A stretch of 64,000 nucleotides of DNA. Origin: Xanthomonas indica (GTDB lineage: Bacteria > Pseudomonadota > Gammaproteobacteria > Xanthomonadales > Xanthomonadaceae). The translations under genes and the position numbers were made by a program. The notes beneath the pieces are model-generated. The model worked only from the letters and a program-made list of their open reading frames with translations, searched no databases and had not been told where the DNA came from. The stretch lies in NCBI RefSeq assembly GCF_040529045.1, contig NZ_CP131914.1:2278501-2342500 (forward strand), given 5' to 3'. Of this stretch, positions 51,029 to 59,812 are shown piece by piece. The first letter of the stretch is position 1, and every line of letters begins with the position of its first letter.

Positions 51029-52621
51029 ATGAGCATGCAACCGCTGTTGCTGGCCGGCCACTGGCAGGCCTCGCTGGAGGAGCGCGGCAGCTTCCGCGCC
51101 GAGGACCCGCGCGACGGGAGCGAGTTCGGTCCGTCGTTCCCGGTCAGCGGCGCCGCCGACCTGGAAGCGGCACTGAGCGCGGCGGCGCTGAGCGCCGATG
51201 CGCTGGCCGCGGCCGCGCCGGAACGCATCGCCGCGTTCCTGGACGCGTACGCGGATGCGATCGATGCCGACGTCGAGCAACTGGTGGCGCTGGCGCATGC
51301 CGAGACCGGCCTGCCGATGGAGCCGCGCCTGGCCAAGGTGGAACTGCCGCGCGCCAGCGGGCAGTTGCGCCAGGCCGCGCAGGCGGCACGCAGCCACAGC
51401 TGGACGCAGCCGGTGATCGACACCGCGGCCGGCCTGCGCGCGCAGCTGGGGCCGCTGCACAAGCCGGTGCTGGTGTTCGGGCCGAACAACTTCCCGTTTG
51501 CGTTCAACGCGGTGGCCGGCAGCGATTTCGCCTCGGCCATCGTCGCGCGCAATCCGGTGATCGCCAAGGCGCATCCCTCGCATCCGGCCACCAGCCAGCG
51601 TCTGGCGCAACTCGCGCATCAGGCGCTGCTGGCCCATGACCTGCCGGCGGCGACGGTGCAGTTGCTGTACCACTTCGACAGCACGCTGGGCCTGGAACTG
51701 GCCGGCGATCCGCGGCTGGGCGCGATCGGCTTCACCGGCAGCCGTGCCGGCGGGCTGGCGCTGAAGGCCGCCGCCGACCGTGCCGGGGTGCCGGCCTATG
51801 TCGAGCTGTCCAGCGTCAATCCGGTGTTCCTGCTGCCGGGCGCGCTGGCCGAACGCGGCGCGGCGCTGGCGCAGGAGTTCTTCGCCTCCTGCACCATGGG
51901 CAGCGGCCAGTTCTGCACCAACCCGGGCATCGTGGTGGTGCCGGAGGGCGAGGCCGGCGATGCCTTCGTCGCCGCGGCCACCGCGCATTTCGCTGCGGCG
52001 GCGCCTTCGCTGCTGTTCTCGCGCGGCGTGCTGGAGCATCTGCAGCGCAGCGTGGGCACGCTGCGCGATGCCGGTGCCACGGTGCTGGCCGGCGGCGAGG
52101 CCGACGCCGGCCCCGGCTATCGGCATGCGCCGACCCTGCTGGAAGTGTCGGCCGAGGCGTTCCTGCGACAGCCCGAGGCGTTGCAGACCGAAGCGTTCGG
52201 CCCGGTCAGCCTGATCGTGCGCGGCGGTGGCATGGGCCAGTTGACCGCCCTGGCGCGCAGCTTCGAGGGCAATCTCACCGGCACGCTCTATCGCGCTGCC
52301 GACGGCAGCGACGATCTGGACTTCGCCGCGCTGGCCGCGGCGTTGCGCCCGCGGGTCGGCCGCCTGATCTGCAACAAGATGCCGACCGGCGTGGCGGTGA
52401 GCCCGGCGATGAACCATGGCGGCCCGTATCCGAGCACCGGCCATCCGGGCTTCACTGCCGTGGGCATGCCCGCGGCGATCCGCCGCTTCGCCGCGCTGCA
52501 CAGTTACGACGGCGTGCCCGACGCGCTGCTGCCGCCGTTGCTGCGCGATCGCAATCCCGGCGGCGTGCAGCGGCTGATCGACGGCTGCTGGAGTACCGCC
52601 GACGTGGAGCGCAGCGCATGA
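51029..52621 (+). CDS. 2-oxoglutarate-semialdehyde (2,5-dioxovalerate) dehydrogenase
   Basis: This 530-residue NAD(P)-dependent aldehyde dehydrogenase has catalytic Cys296 in GSGQFCTNPG and general-base Glu259 in YVELSSVNP. The long form with GPNNFPFAFN matches the 2-oxoglutarate-semialdehyde dehydrogenase group. It would complete the pathway to 2-oxoglutarate. One base separates it from the deaminase gene, and it overlaps the peptidase gene by four. An in-frame ATG at 51035 is an alternative start. Confidence 0.9.
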   Translation: MSMQPLLLAGHWQASLEERGSFRAEDPRDGSEFGPSFPVSGAADLEAALSAAALSADALAAAAPERIAAFLDAYADAIDADVEQLVALAHAETGLPMEPRLAKVELPRASGQLRQAAQAARSHSWTQPVIDTAAGLRAQLGPLHKPVLVFGPNNFPFAFNAVAGSDFASAIVARNPVIAKAHPSHPATSQRLAQLAHQALLAHDLPAATVQLLYHFDSTLGLELAGDPRLGAIGFTGSRAGGLALKAAADRAGVPAYVELSSVNPVFLLPGALAERGAALAQEFFASCTMGSGQFCTNPGIVVVPEGEAGDAFVAAATAHFAAAAPSLLFSRGVLEHLQRSVGTLRDAGATVLAGGEADAGPGYRHAPTLLEVSAEAFLRQPEALQTEAFGPVSLIVRGGGMGQLTALARSFEGNLTGTLYRAADGSDDLDFAALAAALRPRVGRLICNKMPTGVAVSPAMNHGGPYPSTGHPGFTAVGMPAAIRRFAALHSYDGVPDALLPPLLRDRNPGGVQRLIDGCWSTADVERSA

Positions 52622-53826
52622 GCGAGCAGGCCCAGATCGGTGGGTTGACCCTGGAGCAGGCGCAGGCACAGTTGGCGCCATGGCCGCAGCGGGCGCCCGC
52701 GATCCAGGAGCAGGAGTACCGGCAACGCCTGGCCAACGCGCGCGCGCTGATGCGCGCGCACGGCGCCGACGCGTTGCTGATCGGCGCCGGCGCTTCGCTG
52801 CGCTACTTCACCGGCGTGCCGTGGGGCGCCAGCGAGCGCCTGGTGGCGATGCTGCTCACCGCCGAAGGCGATCCGCTGCTGATCTGCCCGGCGTTCGAGG
52901 AAGGCTCGCTGGACGCGGTGCTGTGCCTGCCGGTGCGCAAGCGCCTGTGGCAGGAACACGAGGATCCGCACGCGCTGGTCGCCGAGGCCTTGCTGGAACT
53001 GGACGCGCAGAGCCTGGCGCTGGACCCGGGCGTGGCCTTCGCGGTGCACACCGGCTTGGCCGCGGTGCTGGGGCGGATCGCGATCCGCGATGCGGCGGCC
53101 ATCGTCGACGGCTGCCGCATGCGCAAGTCGCCGGCGGAACTGGCGCTGATGCAGCAGGCCTGCGACATGACCCTGCACGTGCAGCGGCTGGCCGCCGGAC
53201 TGATGCGCGACGGCATCACCACCGCGGAACTGACCCGCTTCATCGACCAGGCGCACCGTGCGCTCGGCGCCGACAACGGCTCGACCTTCTGCATCGTGCA
53301 GTTCGGCCACGCCACTGCCTATCCGCACGGCATTCCCGGCGTGCAGGCGCTGCGGCCGGGCGAACTGGTGCTGATCGATACCGGCTGCACGGTGCAGGGC
53401 TACCACTCCGACATCACCCGCACCTACATCTTCGGCGAGCCCAGCGAGAAACAGCGGCGCATCTGGCAACTGGAGCACGAGGCGCAGGCGGCGGCGTTCG
53501 CCGCGGTGCGGCCGGGCGTGGCCTGCGCGGTGGTGGACGAGGCCGCACGCAAGGTGCTGCAGCGTGCCGGGCTCGGCCCGGACTACCAGTTGCCGGGGCT
53601 GCCGCACCGCACCGGCCACGGTTGCGGCATGAGCATCCACGAGGCGCCGTACCTGGTGCGCGGCAACGCGCTGGCGCTGGCCCCGGGCATGTGCTGTAGC
53701 AACGAGCCGATGATCGTGGTGCCGGGCGAATTCGGCGTGCGCCTGGAGGATCATTTCTACGTCACCGACGACGGCGCGCAGTGGTTCACGCCGCCGTCGC
53801 CGGCGATCGACCGGCCGTTCGCCTGA
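52618..53826 (+). CDS. M24-family Xaa-Pro dipeptidase/aminopeptidase
   Basis: This 402-residue pita-bread-fold metallopeptidase has all five metal ligands: D254, D265, H334, E363 and E377. The creatinase-type N-domain is at about 30-160. Such enzymes cleave bonds next to proline, as in prolidase. The four-base overlap with the semialdehyde dehydrogenase gene ties it to the hydroxyproline pathway. It may therefore release hydroxyproline or proline from Xaa-Hyp/Xaa-Pro peptides in the cytosol; that substrate is inference. No signal peptide is seen. Confidence 0.9.
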   Translation: MSEQAQIGGLTLEQAQAQLAPWPQRAPAIQEQEYRQRLANARALMRAHGADALLIGAGASLRYFTGVPWGASERLVAMLLTAEGDPLLICPAFEEGSLDAVLCLPVRKRLWQEHEDPHALVAEALLELDAQSLALDPGVAFAVHTGLAAVLGRIAIRDAAAIVDGCRMRKSPAELALMQQACDMTLHVQRLAAGLMRDGITTAELTRFIDQAHRALGADNGSTFCIVQFGHATAYPHGIPGVQALRPGELVLIDTGCTVQGYHSDITRTYIFGEPSEKQRRIWQLEHEAQAAAFAAVRPGVACAVVDEAARKVLQRAGLGPDYQLPGLPHRTGHGCGMSIHEAPYLVRGNALALAPGMCCSNEPMIVVPGEFGVRLEDHFYVTDDGAQWFTPPSPAIDRPFA

Positions 53827-53849
53827 TGCGGGCGACGGCCGCCGCGGCA

Positions 53850-53880
53850 CGCTGCACGGCCGCACCCGCGCCGTGCAGCG
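53850..53880 (+). promoter_or_regulatory. Intercistronic hairpin before the DUF885 pair
   Basis: CGCTGCACGG and CCGTGCAGCG form a perfect 10-bp stem with an 11-base loop, in the 82-bp gap between the M24 gene and the first DUF885 gene. There is no T-run. It may cut or shield the transcript between the pathway genes and the exported peptidases. Confidence 0.45.
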
Positions 53881-53908
53881 GCTGCGGCGCATCCCAAGGA
53901 GTCTCGCG

Positions 53909-55741
53909 ATGAACTGCATGCGGTTGTCTGCCGTCGGCGCACTGGCCCTGGGTCTGCTGGCGGCCTGCCAGCCGTCCGCAGCGCCGACCTCCTCCGCACC
54001 GGCCGCGCCGGCAACAGCGAAGGCCGCAGTACCGCCAGGGCAGGCCTTCGCCGCGCTGCTCGATGCGCAGTGGCAGTACCAGCTCGCCCACCATCCCGAG
54101 TTCGCCAGCATCATCGGCGACAGCCGCTACAACGATCGCTGGACCGACTATTCGCCGGCCGCGCTGGAGGCCGAGCGCCAGGCCACCGCCGGGTTTCTGG
54201 CGCGCTTCGATGCGGTCGATGCCAAGGCGCTGTCGGCGCAGGAGCGGTTGAGCCTGCAGATGATGCAGCGGCAGTTGCGCGACCGGCTGGAGGCGATCGC
54301 GCTGAAGAACGACGAGATGCCGCTGGAGCCGGTCGGCGGCATCCAGGTGGCGTTGCCGGGTTATGCGCAGGCGTTTCCGTTCGCCAGCGTCAAGGACTAC
54401 GAGGACTACATCACGCGCCTGCAGGCGATCCCGGCGCTGCTCGACCAGGTGGTGGCGCTGTCGCGCGCCGGCGCCAGGGACGGGCTGGTGCAGCCGAAGT
54501 ACCTGCTCGAGCGCATTCCCGCACAGGTGCGCGAGATCGCCGCGCCGGCCGGCGCCGACAGCCCGTTCGCGGCGCCGCTGCGGCAGTTCCCGGCGGCAGT
54601 GCCGGAGGCCGAGCGGCCGCGCCTGCGCGCAGCGATGATCGCGGCGATCGACCAGCAGGTGCGGCCGGCCTATCGAAAGCTGGCCGATTTCGTCGCCAAC
54701 GAATACGCGCCGCAGGGCCGGGCCCACGAAGGCCTGTGGTCGCTGCCCGATGGAGAGCGCCGCTACCGCTTTGCGATCCACACCCAGACCACCACCGATC
54801 AGTCGCCCGAGCAGATCCACCAGACCGGCCTGGCCGAGGTCGCGCGCATCGAGGGCGAGATGGGCGCCATCGCCAGGCAACTCGGCTATGCCGACCTGGC
54901 GGCGCTACGCAAGGCGGTGGCCCATGACCGCAAGTTCTTCGCCACCTCGTCCGAGCAGATCCTGCAGCGCTATCGCGACGCCATCGCGCAGATGCAGCCG
55001 AAGCTGCCGACGTTGTTCGGCACGCTGCCGAAGACGCCGCTGGAGGTGCGCGCGATGCCCGCGTTCCGCGCCACCGCGCCCGGTGCCGAGTACTGGCAGA
55101 GCGATGCGCAGGGCAGCAAGCCCGGGTTGGTGATGGTCAACACCAGCGACTACGCGCACCGCACCCTGGTCAACATCGAGGCCACCGCGTATCACGAGGG
55201 CGTGCCCGGCCATCATCTGCAGATCTCGCTTGCGCAGACCCTGCCGTTGCCGCCGTTCCGCCAGCAGTCCAGCTACAACGCCTACGTGGAAGGCTGGGCG
55301 CTGTACGCCGAGCGACTGGGCAAGGAAGTCGGCTTCTACCGCGATCCTTACAGCGACTACGGCCGCCTGGCCGGCGAACTGCTGCGCGCCAACCGGCTGG
55401 TGCTGGACACCGGGGTGCATGCCAAGCGCTGGACCCGGCAGCAGATGATCGACTTCTTCCACGCGCATCCGTCCGACGACGAACCCAGCATCCAGTCCGA
55501 GACCGACCGCTACATCGTCTGGCCGGGCCAGGCGCTGGGCTACAAGCTCGGCGAACTGGACATCCTGGCGCTGCGCGAGAAGGCCAGGCGCGCGCTGGGC
55601 GATCGCTTCGACATCCGCGCCTTCCACGATGCCGTCCTCGGCGGCGGCGCGATGCCGCTGGACCTGCTGGACGCGCGCATCGACGCCTGGATCGCCCAGG
55701 TCCAGGCCGGCGCCCCCGCCACTCCGGAGACTCCACGATGA
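53909..55741 (+). CDS. DUF885 family lipoprotein, probable zinc peptidase (first of pair)
   Basis: This 610-residue protein is exported as a lipoprotein (signal with LLAAC, Cys20). DUF885 proteins resemble M3/M32-type zinc peptidases. The expected active-site motif is HEGVPGHH at 429-436, with further conserved segments VEGWALYAERL and the C-terminal IVWPGQALGYKLGEL. AAGGAG precedes the ATG. The substrate is unknown; its position behind hydroxyproline genes suggests peptides rich in proline or hydroxyproline. Confidence 0.85.
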   Translation: MNCMRLSAVGALALGLLAACQPSAAPTSSAPAAPATAKAAVPPGQAFAALLDAQWQYQLAHHPEFASIIGDSRYNDRWTDYSPAALEAERQATAGFLARFDAVDAKALSAQERLSLQMMQRQLRDRLEAIALKNDEMPLEPVGGIQVALPGYAQAFPFASVKDYEDYITRLQAIPALLDQVVALSRAGARDGLVQPKYLLERIPAQVREIAAPAGADSPFAAPLRQFPAAVPEAERPRLRAAMIAAIDQQVRPAYRKLADFVANEYAPQGRAHEGLWSLPDGERRYRFAIHTQTTTDQSPEQIHQTGLAEVARIEGEMGAIARQLGYADLAALRKAVAHDRKFFATSSEQILQRYRDAIAQMQPKLPTLFGTLPKTPLEVRAMPAFRATAPGAEYWQSDAQGSKPGLVMVNTSDYAHRTLVNIEATAYHEGVPGHHLQISLAQTLPLPPFRQQSSYNAYVEGWALYAERLGKEVGFYRDPYSDYGRLAGELLRANRLVLDTGVHAKRWTRQQMIDFFHAHPSDDEPSIQSETDRYIVWPGQALGYKLGELDILALREKARRALGDRFDIRAFHDAVLGGGAMPLDLLDARIDAWIAQVQAGAPATPETPR

Positions 55742-57576
55742 CCTCCCGTTCCCGACTGCGCACCGCGCTGGCCCTGGCCATCGCCTGCACCCTGGCCTGG
55801 CAGGGCGCCGCGAGCGCTGCGCCGGCAAAGACCTCCACGCCGGCCGCCGCGGCTCCCGCCGGCGACGCGAGTGCGCGCTTCAAGGCGCTGTACCAGCGCG
55901 AATGGAAATGGCGCCAGGAGCAGTTCGCCGGCGCCGACGACGAAGACGCGCAGGGCCAGGCCGCCGATCACCTGCCCAAGGTCGATCCGGCCACCCAGGC
56001 GCAGCGCACCGCGTACTGGCAGCAGGTGCTGCACGACCTGGACGCGATCGACCCGACGCAACTGTCGGCACAGGACCAGGTGAACTACCAGGTCTATCGC
56101 CAGCAGCTGCAGGTGCTGCTCGACCAGCAGCGCTTCCGCGCCTGGGAAATGCCGTTCAACAGCGACACCGCGTTCTGGAGCGACCTGGGCTTCACCGCGC
56201 GCGCCACCCTGCGCAGCCGCGAGGACTACCAGCGCTACCTCGGGCAGCTCGCCGACATCCCGCGCTACTTCGACGAGCAGATCGCCAACATGCGTGCCGG
56301 CCTGGCGCGCGGTTTCGCCCAGCCGGCGGTGACGCTGCAGGGCCGCGACCAGTCGATCGCCGAGGTCGCGCAGGCGACCGGCGAGACCAATCTGTTCTAC
56401 ACGCCGTTCAAGCAGATGCCGGCGACGATCCCGGCGCCGCTGCAGGCGCAGTTGCGCGCGCAGGCGCGCACGGCGATTGCCCAGCAGGTGGTGCCGGCCT
56501 ACGCCAAGCTGCTGCGTTTCATGCGCGAGGAATACCTGCCCAAGGCGCGCCCGGCGCTGGCTGCCGAATCGCTGCCCGACGGCGTGGCGTACTACCGCGC
56601 GCAGATCCGCGAATACACCACGCTCGACCTCAGCCCGCAGCAGATCCACGCGGTGGGGCTCAAGGAAGTGGCGCGGCTGCGCAAGGAGATGGACCAGGCG
56701 ATCGCCGACAGCGGCTTCAAGACCCCGCCCGGGCAGCAGACGTTCCCGGCGTTCCTGCACTACCTGCGCACCGATCCGAAGTTCTACGCCAAGACCCCGG
56801 AGGAACTGCTCAAGGACGCGGCGTGGATCGCCAAGCGCGTGGACGGCAAGATCGGCGACTACATCGGCCGGCTGCCGCGGCAGCGCTTCGCGATCGAGCC
56901 GGTGCCGGCGGACCTGGCGCCGTTCTACACCGGCGGCCGCGGCGGCCCCGGCATCTACCTGGTCAACACCTACGACCTGCCGTCGCGGCCGCTGTACAAC
57001 CTCACCGCGCTGACCCTGCACGAGTCCTCGCCCGGGCACGCGCTACAGATGCCGTTGGCGGCCGAGCAGGGCAACCTGCCGGATTTCCGCCGCTACACCT
57101 TCATTTCCGCGTACGGCGAGGGCTGGGCGGTGTACTCGGAATACCTGGGGCAGGAGATGGGGATGTACGACACCCCGTACGACCGCTTCGGCTACCTGAC
57201 CTACCAGATGTGGCGCGCGTGCCGGCTGGTGATCGATACCGGCATCCACCACGACGGCTGGACGCGCGAGCAGGCGCAGGCGTTCCTGCGCGACAACACT
57301 GCGCTGAGCGAGCACGAGGTGACCACCGAGGTCGATCGCTACATCGCCTGGCCCGGACAGGCGCTGTCGTACTACCTGGGCGAGCTGAAGATCCTGGAGC
57401 TGCGGCGCAAGGCCGAGCAGGCGCTGGGCGAGAAGTTCGACATCCGCGCCTTCCACGATGCGGTGCTGGAGACCGGCTCGGTGCCGCTGCCGGTGCTGGA
57501 GCAGCGTATCGATCGGTTCATTGCCGAGGGTGGGAAGTCGCCGTGGGGCGCAGGAGACGAAGCAGTAGAGCATTGA
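55738..57576 (+). CDS. DUF885 family secreted protein, probable zinc peptidase (second of pair)
   Basis: This 612-residue paralogue of the preceding gene has a Sec signal peptide (cleavage near AASAAPA, about residue 28) and so is soluble in the periplasm or secreted. The motif is HESSPGH at 428-434, with GEGWAVYSEYLG and IAWPGQALSYYLGEL. It lacks the second histidine seen in the first copy's HEGVPGHH. The two genes overlap by four bases, so they are co-expressed. Different specificity is likely. Confidence 0.85.
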   Translation: MTSRSRLRTALALAIACTLAWQGAASAAPAKTSTPAAAAPAGDASARFKALYQREWKWRQEQFAGADDEDAQGQAADHLPKVDPATQAQRTAYWQQVLHDLDAIDPTQLSAQDQVNYQVYRQQLQVLLDQQRFRAWEMPFNSDTAFWSDLGFTARATLRSREDYQRYLGQLADIPRYFDEQIANMRAGLARGFAQPAVTLQGRDQSIAEVAQATGETNLFYTPFKQMPATIPAPLQAQLRAQARTAIAQQVVPAYAKLLRFMREEYLPKARPALAAESLPDGVAYYRAQIREYTTLDLSPQQIHAVGLKEVARLRKEMDQAIADSGFKTPPGQQTFPAFLHYLRTDPKFYAKTPEELLKDAAWIAKRVDGKIGDYIGRLPRQRFAIEPVPADLAPFYTGGRGGPGIYLVNTYDLPSRPLYNLTALTLHESSPGHALQMPLAAEQGNLPDFRRYTFISAYGEGWAVYSEYLGQEMGMYDTPYDRFGYLTYQMWRACRLVIDTGIHHDGWTREQAQAFLRDNTALSEHEVTTEVDRYIAWPGQALSYYLGELKILELRRKAEQALGEKFDIRAFHDAVLETGSVPLPVLEQRIDRFIAEGGKSPWGAGDEAVEH

Positions 57577-57591
57577 GGAGTTGATGAGTTG

Positions 57592-58043
57592 AGCCCCTCT
57601 CCCCCCGGGAGAGGGGTTGGGGTGAGGGTCGGCGCGAAGCGCATGTGGTGTTTCAGCTGCACGAGGCTACGCCCGTACCCACATCCGCCCCTTCGGGACA
57701 CCTTCTCCCGGTGGGAGAAGGGAAAAGCCGAGCCCCTCTCCCCCGGGAGAGGGGTTGGGGTGAGGGTCGGCGCGAAGCGCATGCGGTGTTCAGCTGCACG
57801 AGGCTGCGCCCGTACCCTCATCCGCCCCTGCGGGGCACCTTCTCCCGGTGGGAGAAGGGAAAAGCCGAGCCCCTCTCCCCCGGGAGAGGGGGGGGGGTGA
57901 GGGTCGGGCGCGAAGCGCATGCGGTGTTCAGCTGCACGAGGCTGCGCCCGTACCCTCATCCGCCCCTGCGGGGCACCTTCTCCCGGTGGGAGAAGGGAAA
58001 AGCCGAGCCCCTCTCCCACCGGGAGAGGGGTCGGGGCGAGGGT
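57592..58043. repeat. Tandem array of the compound inverted-repeat element, array 1
   Basis: Three full units of 137-139 bases start at 57592, 57731 and 57868, and a partial fourth begins at 58006. Each unit has a CCTCTCCC...GGGAGAGG end, a 40-50 base spacer (identical between units apart from a few changes) and a CTTCTCCC...GGGAGAAGG end. It fills the 523-bp gap between the DUF885 pair and the permease. Orientation is opposite to array 2. Confidence 0.88.
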
Positions 58044-58099
58044 AGGAAGCGCCGCAGATCGTTGAATCGCCAGTGACACCACTTCCAGCGGGAGACGCT

Positions 58100-59671
58100 A
58101 TGGCCGCACAAGGCAAGTTCCACAAGCGCTTGAGCCTGACCGATCTGACCTTCATCGGGTTGGGCTCGATCTTCGGCTCCGGTTGGTTGTTCTCGGCCAG
58201 CCACGTCTCGGCGATCGCCGGGCCGGCCGGCATCGTCTCGTGGATCGCCGGCGGCGTGGCGGTGCTGCTGTTGGGCCTGGTGTACTGCGAACTGGGTGCG
58301 GCGCTGCCGCGCGCCGGCGGGGTGGTGCGCTACCCGGAGTACTCGCACGGCGTGCTGCTCGGCTGGCTGATGGGCTTCATCACCCTGATCGCCTTCTCCA
58401 GCCTGATCGCGATCGAGGTGGAGGCGGCGCGGCAATACGCGGCCGCGTGGTTCCCGTGGCTCAACCAGGCCGGCAGCACCCATCCCAGCGTCGCCGGCTG
58501 GCTGCTGCAGCTGGCGCTGCTGGTCGCGTTCTTCCTGCTCAACTACTACAGCGTCAAGACCTTCGCCACCGCCAACAACATCGTCAGCGTGTTCAAGTTC
58601 CTGGTGCCGGTGCTGGTGATCGTGCTGCTGATGGCGCACTTCGATGCGCGCAACCTGCATGTACAGGGCTTCGCGCCGTTCGGTGCGGCCGGAGTGGAGG
58701 CGGCGATTTCCGCCGGCGGCATCATCTTCGCCTACCTCGGGCTGACCCCGATCGTGTCGGTGGCCAGCGAAGTGCGCGATCCGCAGCGCAACATCCCGAT
58801 CGCGTTGATCCTGTCGGTGGCGCTGTCGACGGTGATCTACGTGTTGCTGCAGCTCGCCTTCCTCGGCGGGGTGCCCGCGCAGCATTTGGCCAACGGCTGG
58901 GGCGGCATCGACAAGGCGTTCTCGCTGCCGTACCACGACATCGCCCTGGCGTTGGGCATGGGCTGGCTGGCCGCGCTGGTGATCTGCGACGCGATGATCT
59001 CGCCCAGCGGCACCGGCAACATCTACATGAACGCCACGCCGCGGGTGGTGTACGGCTGGGCGCGCAGCGGCGGCTTCCTGCCGGTGCTGACCAGGGTGGA
59101 CGCCGCCTCCGGCATCCCGCGCCCGGCGTTGTGGCTGAGCCTGGGCCTGTCGGTGTTCTGGACCCTGCCGTTTCCCTCGTGGGAGGCGCTGATCAACGTG
59201 GTGTCGGCGGCGCTGGTGCTGAGCTATGCGGTGGCGCCGGTGACCGTGGCCGCCTTGCGGCGCAGCGCGCCGGACTTGCCACGGCCGTTCCGGCTGCGCG
59301 GCATGGCGCTGCTCGGCCCGCTGTCGTTCATCGTCGCCGGCCTGATCGTGTATTGGTCGACCTGGAACACGCTGTCGTGGCTGCTCGGCCTGCAGATCGC
59401 GATGTTCGCGCTGTACGTGCTGTATCGCCTGCCCAACGCCGCCGGTCGCGCGCGGCTGTGGCGTCAGGTGCGCGGCGTACTGTGGCTGATCGTGTTCTTC
59501 GCGCTGGTGCTGGTGGTGTCGCGGCTGGGCACCTTCGGTGGCAGCGGCTGGATCGCGCATCCCTGGGACACGCTGTGCGTGGCGGCGATCGCGCTGGGCT
59601 GCTACCACTGGGGCGCGCGCAGCGGCCTGCGCCCGGAGGAACTGGCGCTGGAAGAGGACGACGGGGAGTAG
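58100..59671 (+). CDS. APC-superfamily amino-acid permease
   Basis: This inner-membrane transporter of 523 residues has about 12-13 hydrophobic helices. The first-helix motif IGLGSIFGSGWLFSA and the later GGIIFAYLGLTP are typical of APC-family amino-acid/proton symporters. ATG 58100 follows GGGAG; a GTG at 58073 in the same frame is less likely. Between hydroxyproline/peptidase genes and a DPP-IV-like peptidase, its cargo may be proline, hydroxyproline or a short product of peptide cleavage; this is inference. Confidence 0.88.
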   Translation: MAAQGKFHKRLSLTDLTFIGLGSIFGSGWLFSASHVSAIAGPAGIVSWIAGGVAVLLLGLVYCELGAALPRAGGVVRYPEYSHGVLLGWLMGFITLIAFSSLIAIEVEAARQYAAAWFPWLNQAGSTHPSVAGWLLQLALLVAFFLLNYYSVKTFATANNIVSVFKFLVPVLVIVLLMAHFDARNLHVQGFAPFGAAGVEAAISAGGIIFAYLGLTPIVSVASEVRDPQRNIPIALILSVALSTVIYVLLQLAFLGGVPAQHLANGWGGIDKAFSLPYHDIALALGMGWLAALVICDAMISPSGTGNIYMNATPRVVYGWARSGGFLPVLTRVDAASGIPRPALWLSLGLSVFWTLPFPSWEALINVVSAALVLSYAVAPVTVAALRRSAPDLPRPFRLRGMALLGPLSFIVAGLIVYWSTWNTLSWLLGLQIAMFALYVLYRLPNAAGRARLWRQVRGVLWLIVFFALVLVVSRLGTFGGSGWIAHPWDTLCVAAIALGCYHWGARSGLRPEELALEEDDGE

Positions 59672-59692
59672 CCGTCGCGTATGTGGATGGAC

Positions 59693-59777
59693 GTAGGAGC
59701 GGCGCTTGTCCCCGTTGGTGGGATCAGCCGCGATGGGCCTTCCTGGTAGAGCCCGGTCGCGGCTGAAGCCGCTCCTG
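59693..59777. repeat. REPIN-like palindromic repeat, copy 3 (asymmetric)
   Basis: The left arm is a variant GTAGGAGCGGCGCTTGTCCCC with an internal small hairpin, and the right arm is an intact GTCGCGGCTGAAGCCGCTCC. It has the same variant left arm as copy 1, so the asymmetric form is a recurrent sub-type. It ends 36 bases before the S9 peptidase start. Confidence 0.75.
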
Positions 59778-59812
59778 TGACAAAGCGTGCTATCGGAGGT
59801 ATCGGAAACCGC

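Noticed and set aside
49495-51591. Minus-strand frame of 698 codons opposite the hydroxyproline genes
   Set aside because: Antisense shadow of the flavoprotein, deaminase and aldehyde dehydrogenase genes, which carry full catalytic motifs.
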